From CAYNDB01 sp964395915 (GTDB lineage: Bacteria; Nitrospinota_A; UBA7883; JAJRTC01): DNA of 54,279 nucleotides. The stretch spans positions 1 through 54,279 of the forward strand of contig CAYNDB010000004.1 in the NCBI GenBank assembly GCA_964395915.1. Direction: 5' to 3'. This document shows, piece after piece, positions 51,862 through 54,279 of this stretch. Under the pieces are notes generated by a model, which saw only the letters and a list, made by a program, of their open reading frames with translations, searched no databases and had not been told where the DNA came from. Each line of letters begins with the position of its first letter. Positions within the stretch are counted from its first letter, which is position 1. A program made the position numbers and the translations under genes.

Positions 51862-53232
51862 ATGAGCGTAATACCTTTGCATAAGCCAAGATTCGATGCG
51901 TTAGCAGGATACACACGCTCACCCAATGCAAAGCTGGATGGTAAGGAAATTGCTTGGTTTTCCGATACCAATGAACGTGTCATTGGAGTTGTCATCAAAG
52001 ATGTTCAAGATAAAGATTTCCTTTTTATCATTCTTGGAAGAGACAGTAACAGACGTTTCCGGTGCATAGATATTAGCAACTCTTTCTTCCCTGCCATGGA
52101 CACAGCGATTGATGCCTTGCGAAGCGCGCTTATAGAATTCGAAGAAAGTGGTAACTCAGATTTTCCTCAAGGTGACGAAGGTAGAAGACGAAACGACTTA
52201 TTCTCTCCTGTTTCTCCAACAGGAAAACTCCACGATGGTTTCAGGAAAATTACCGAACTCGAAGGGTGGACTCCTGCCCTTGAAATCCTACGAGAGATGT
52301 CATTCCATTTTGATGACCCTGATGGGAATTTTGTTCAACAATTCCAGACTACCGGTTTTGACCAAAGGATTTTCGAGCTCTACCTCTTTGGAGTTCTTAA
52401 TGAGTCGGGCTTTATAATAGAGCGCAATTACACTGCTCCTGACTTTACTTGCTCGAAATTTGGTTATCCGTTCTGTATCGAAGCAACAACTGTTAACAAG
52501 ACCGATGGGGAGGATGAAAAAGATATCTCATCGATGTCGCAAGATGAAATCGAAACTTTGCTTCGAGACTATATACCCATCAAATATGGTAGCAGCCTCT
52601 ATTCGAAGTTAACAAAACTCCATCAAAATAAAAGATATTGGGAACTACCCCATGTTACAGGGAAACCGTTTCTTCTAGCCATCCATAATTTTCAAGGTCC
52701 ATTTTCTATGACGTACACAAGGAGCGCTCTTGAAACCTACTTATATGGAGTTTGCCATACTTGGAAACGTGATGAATCAGGGACTTTGATTATTATCCCT
52801 GAGAAAGTCACTCATCATAAATTTGGGGACAAGGAAATTCCTTCCGGTTTCTTTTTTCAGGATGATGCTGAACATATTAGCGCCGTACTTTTCTCAAATA
52901 GTGGGACAATTTCAAAATTCAATCGGATGGGTTATATCGCAGGATTCGGCTCTCGTGATGTGAAAATATTCCGCAAGGGTTTTTACTATGATAAAAATCC
53001 AAATGCTTCATCCCCCAAAGAGTTTGCGCACGAAGTACACGATTCTTCCTACCGCGAGACATGGGCGCAAGGAGTTGATATTTTTCATAATCCCAATGCT
53101 ATAAATCCACTTAACCCCGACATCTTTCCTGCGGAAGTTGCTCATCACTTTTTCAATGGAACGCAGATTGTTAGCATAATCCCTGAATTTCATCCTTTGG
53201 CATCTATTACAGTAAACCTCATGCCACATTAG
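51862..53232 (+). CDS. uncharacterised 456-residue protein with PD-(D/E)xK-like motif region
   Basis: Function unknown. The N-terminal part (1-95) reads as a compact alpha-beta domain (EIAWFSDTNERVIGVVIKD, LFIILGRDSNRRFRCIDIS). A low-complexity linker is followed by a conserved-looking core at 137-280: DDPDGNFVQQFQTTGFDQRIFELYLFGVLNE, NYTAPDFTCSKFGYPFCIEATTV, KYGSSLYSKLTKLHQNKRYW and GKPFLLAIHNF. An early Glu (172), a Pro-Asp (193-194), then Glu207 in IEATT 13 residues later and Lys249 resemble a restriction-endonuclease-like active site in which the Lys has moved; this is inference. There is no signal peptide or membrane segment. It is the only gene between two direct repeats next to tRNA-Ser, suggesting cargo of a small island. 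I recall similar proteins only as unnamed hypotheticals. Confidence 0.75.
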   Translation: MSVIPLHKPRFDALAGYTRSPNAKLDGKEIAWFSDTNERVIGVVIKDVQDKDFLFIILGRDSNRRFRCIDISNSFFPAMDTAIDALRSALIEFEESGNSDFPQGDEGRRRNDLFSPVSPTGKLHDGFRKITELEGWTPALEILREMSFHFDDPDGNFVQQFQTTGFDQRIFELYLFGVLNESGFIIERNYTAPDFTCSKFGYPFCIEATTVNKTDGEDEKDISSMSQDEIETLLRDYIPIKYGSSLYSKLTKLHQNKRYWELPHVTGKPFLLAIHNFQGPFSMTYTRSALETYLYGVCHTWKRDESGTLIIIPEKVTHHKFGDKEIPSGFFFQDDAEHISAVLFSNSGTISKFNRMGYIAGFGSRDVKIFRKGFYYDKNPNASSPKEFAHEVHDSSYRETWAQGVDIFHNPNAINPLNPDIFPAEVAHHFFNGTQIVSIIPEFHPLASITVNLMPH

Positions 53233-53259
53233 GCACACCATATCCTTTTCCTGCTCTAT

Positions 53260-53282
53260 TTTTGCCCCCCGCTTGCCCCCGA
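53260..53282 (+). repeat. right copy of 23-bp direct repeat flanking the accessory gene
   Basis: Identical to 51690-51712 and in the same orientation, 28 nt after the stop of the 456-residue gene. The distance between the starts of the two copies is 1570 bp. No integrase lies between them. Confidence 0.9.
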
Positions 53283-54235
53283 GGCCGGAAAAAAGAGGAA
53301 AAATTTTCACATGAAATTACCCTGGCTTTTCCCCATTATTATTAAAATGATTGGGGACGTAGGTTCGTTGAGCCATACCCTTGAGCCGAGATGCATGGCC
53401 TATGTTGAAGATATTCTTAAAAGTGTTCAATAATCAGCGAGAATTTTCAAGATTTTTTGCTTGAGATCAGGAGCTTATGAAAGGTTTACGAGGGCGCAAA
53501 AATGCCGCCAGTCAAACCATCACAGGACAAAAGGATTTAGGCGAAGGCATTCCTCCGCAATATACGAATACGCCAACCCGCCAGTCGGCCTCAGACACAC
53601 GGGGCTAAAACCCTAAGACCGCTAATACATAGCTTAATTAGTGTTTCAAATCTACAGCCGTTGATGTGATATTGCAAGCGTGAAGACTGTTTTTTGCGAA
53701 TGTATTTTTGTTTGTTTGAGCGCAAACGTCCGTCACGAACGCGAGTGTGAGTTAATGTTAAATAAATCTTTCATTTGTACTGTTTATTTCTTTCGTCACT
53801 CTACGCTTCGGCGCTGATTTTTTCGCTCGCTCCCGGCATTGGAAAGCGCAGAATATGGCCGTTGCTATTATTTTGTCCAAATAGCGCCTTAATGCCGTCC
53901 GCATCGCTTACACACTTTGCGCCTCCGCTAGAGTGACGAAAGCAGATGTAGGCAGATGTTGATGAGCGCATGGCAGGATAGCGATGTGGGCAAATGTTTG
54001 TTACAAGTTTTTTGAGTTTGTTGGTTTGTTAATTAACGCATCCACAAAACCGAATCGAGCCTATTACACTTTCCAATGATCCAAACGGCTAGAAAAGGCG
54101 ATTTGTCGTGCTTTAAACGGGATGAAATACACTTTACGTGCTATTAATAAGGCTCTCCATATCTGTACTACATGATGTTGAGAACTCGTTAGTGATACTA
54201 TATGGGACTTAACATACCGCAAGGGGCATGTATAA
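53283..54235. other. about 950 bp with little coding capacity
   Basis: No reading frame looks like a conventional gene. Two very short frames exist. One of 40 codons (53311-53433) has no ribosome-binding site. One of 43 codons (53477-53608, product beginning MKGLRGRKNAASQT) has AGGAG only 3 nt before its ATG. Both are weak. The segment includes the long imperfect palindrome at 53790-53942. Repeated GCAGATGT elements follow it at 53942-53961. The rest could hold a structured RNA or decayed mobile DNA. Confidence 0.5.
53790..53942. repeat. long imperfect palindrome (about 153 nt)
   Basis: The outer arms CTTTCGTCACTCTA (53790-53803) and TAGAGTGACGAAAG (53929-53942) are perfect 14-bp inverted repeats. 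Pairing continues inward with interruptions: GGCGC (53810-53814) with GCGCC (53919-53923), and CGGCATT (53834-53840) with AATGCCG (53891-53897). A further GCGC and a partial ATNTGG match lie toward a central AT-rich loop. It may be a MITE-like element, a recombination site or the template of a structured RNA. Confidence 0.65.
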
Positions 54236-54279
54236 ATGGCAAAAGACAGTGATTTTTATAAAACTCCGAAATCTATAGA
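54236..54279 (+). CDS. start of an unidentified gene cut by the window edge
   Basis: An ATG at 54236 is preceded by AAGGGG (54221-54226) with 9 nt spacing and opens MAKDSDFYKTPKSI, which runs to the window end. The first 14 residues are not enough to name a family. It is the next gene after the ORF-poor segment, so the structured DNA upstream may belong to it. Confidence 0.5.
   Translation, partial: MAKDSDFYKTPKSI

Noticed and set aside
53477..53608. 43-codon frame in the ORF-poor segment as a firm gene
   Set aside because: The AGGAG is only 3 nt from the ATG, and the product has no recognisable feature; it is mentioned only within the region entry.
53790..53942. Interpretation of the long palindrome as an integron attC site
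   Set aside because: The ends lack the GTTRRRY/RYYYAAC core sites and no integron integrase or cassette array is visible.
1..54279. CRISPR array or complete insertion sequence
   Set aside because: No regularly spaced repeats and no transposase or integrase frame found on either strand.

Overview
The window looks like a draft chromosome scaffold of a Gram-negative, didermic bacterium. Evidence for an outer membrane is a periplasmic polysaccharide export protein, an outer-membrane beta-barrel, ExbB/ExbD, a SPOR-domain protein and a lipoprotein. Sigma-54 activators, a TatD-radical SAM fusion, AddAB and a formylmethanofuran:tetrahydromethanopterin formyltransferase homologue would fit a deltaproteobacterial-grade or Nitrospinota-like lineage, but the sequence alone does not settle the taxon. 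Three runs of exactly 100 N (1097-1196, 4865-4964, 20475-20574) are placeholder gaps; each interrupts a real gene or gene pair.

Layout. (1) 1-3079, minus strand: potassium uptake pair trkH/trkA and a small lipoprotein with a CcmI-like C-terminal domain. (2) 3519-21749: an exopolysaccharide locus. A promoter leads into an exported Ala-rich repeat protein, then a terminator, an outer-membrane barrel, a short Wza-like export protein, a CpsB-type phosphatase, a VpsP-like protein, an O-antigen ligase/polymerase, a GDP-mannose 3,5-epimerase-like enzyme and a Wzc-type tyrosine kinase with an unusual extra C-terminal membrane segment. Behind it lie a minus-strand block (GT4, second polymerase, MurJ/Wzx flippase), a plus-strand block (GT2, GT4, GT87-like) and a further GT4. 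No initiating phosphoglycosyltransferase is present. (3) 21895-27264, minus strand: hpt, fused TRAP permease, a small gene in two overlapping frames, exbB, exbD, a monooxygenase-fold protein and an exported unknown. (4) 27478-33797: a stand-alone sigma-54 activator converging on a TPR protein / histidine kinase / NtrC-type regulator operon; the regulator appears to start at AUA. (5) 34056-40878: addB-addA recombination nuclease/helicase. (6) 41130-47123: cupin, orphan Ftr, a palindromic repeat, a FolB-FolK fusion, an AAA ATPase remnant, the TatD-radical SAM fusion, a SPOR protein and a small membrane protein. (7) 47213-51428: ROK kinase, ABC-type permease, GT2 and a GT-C mannosyltransferase-like protein, tightly packed. 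(8) 51442-54279: tRNA-Ser(GCT) with its own promoter, followed by an accessory-looking segment. This holds one uncharacterised 456-codon gene framed by a perfect 23-bp direct repeat, then about 1 kb with almost no coding capacity that contains a ~153-nt imperfect palindrome, then the first codons of another gene.

The most unusual signals are the repeat-flanked module beside tRNA-Ser, the long palindrome downstream, the Wzc homologue with a third membrane segment, a candidate -1 frameshift at 24486-24492, the AUA start at 30114-30116, the split export pore (short Wza-like protein plus separate barrel) and the isolated Ftr gene. All functional calls rest on sequence reading and remembered family motifs; no database search was run.
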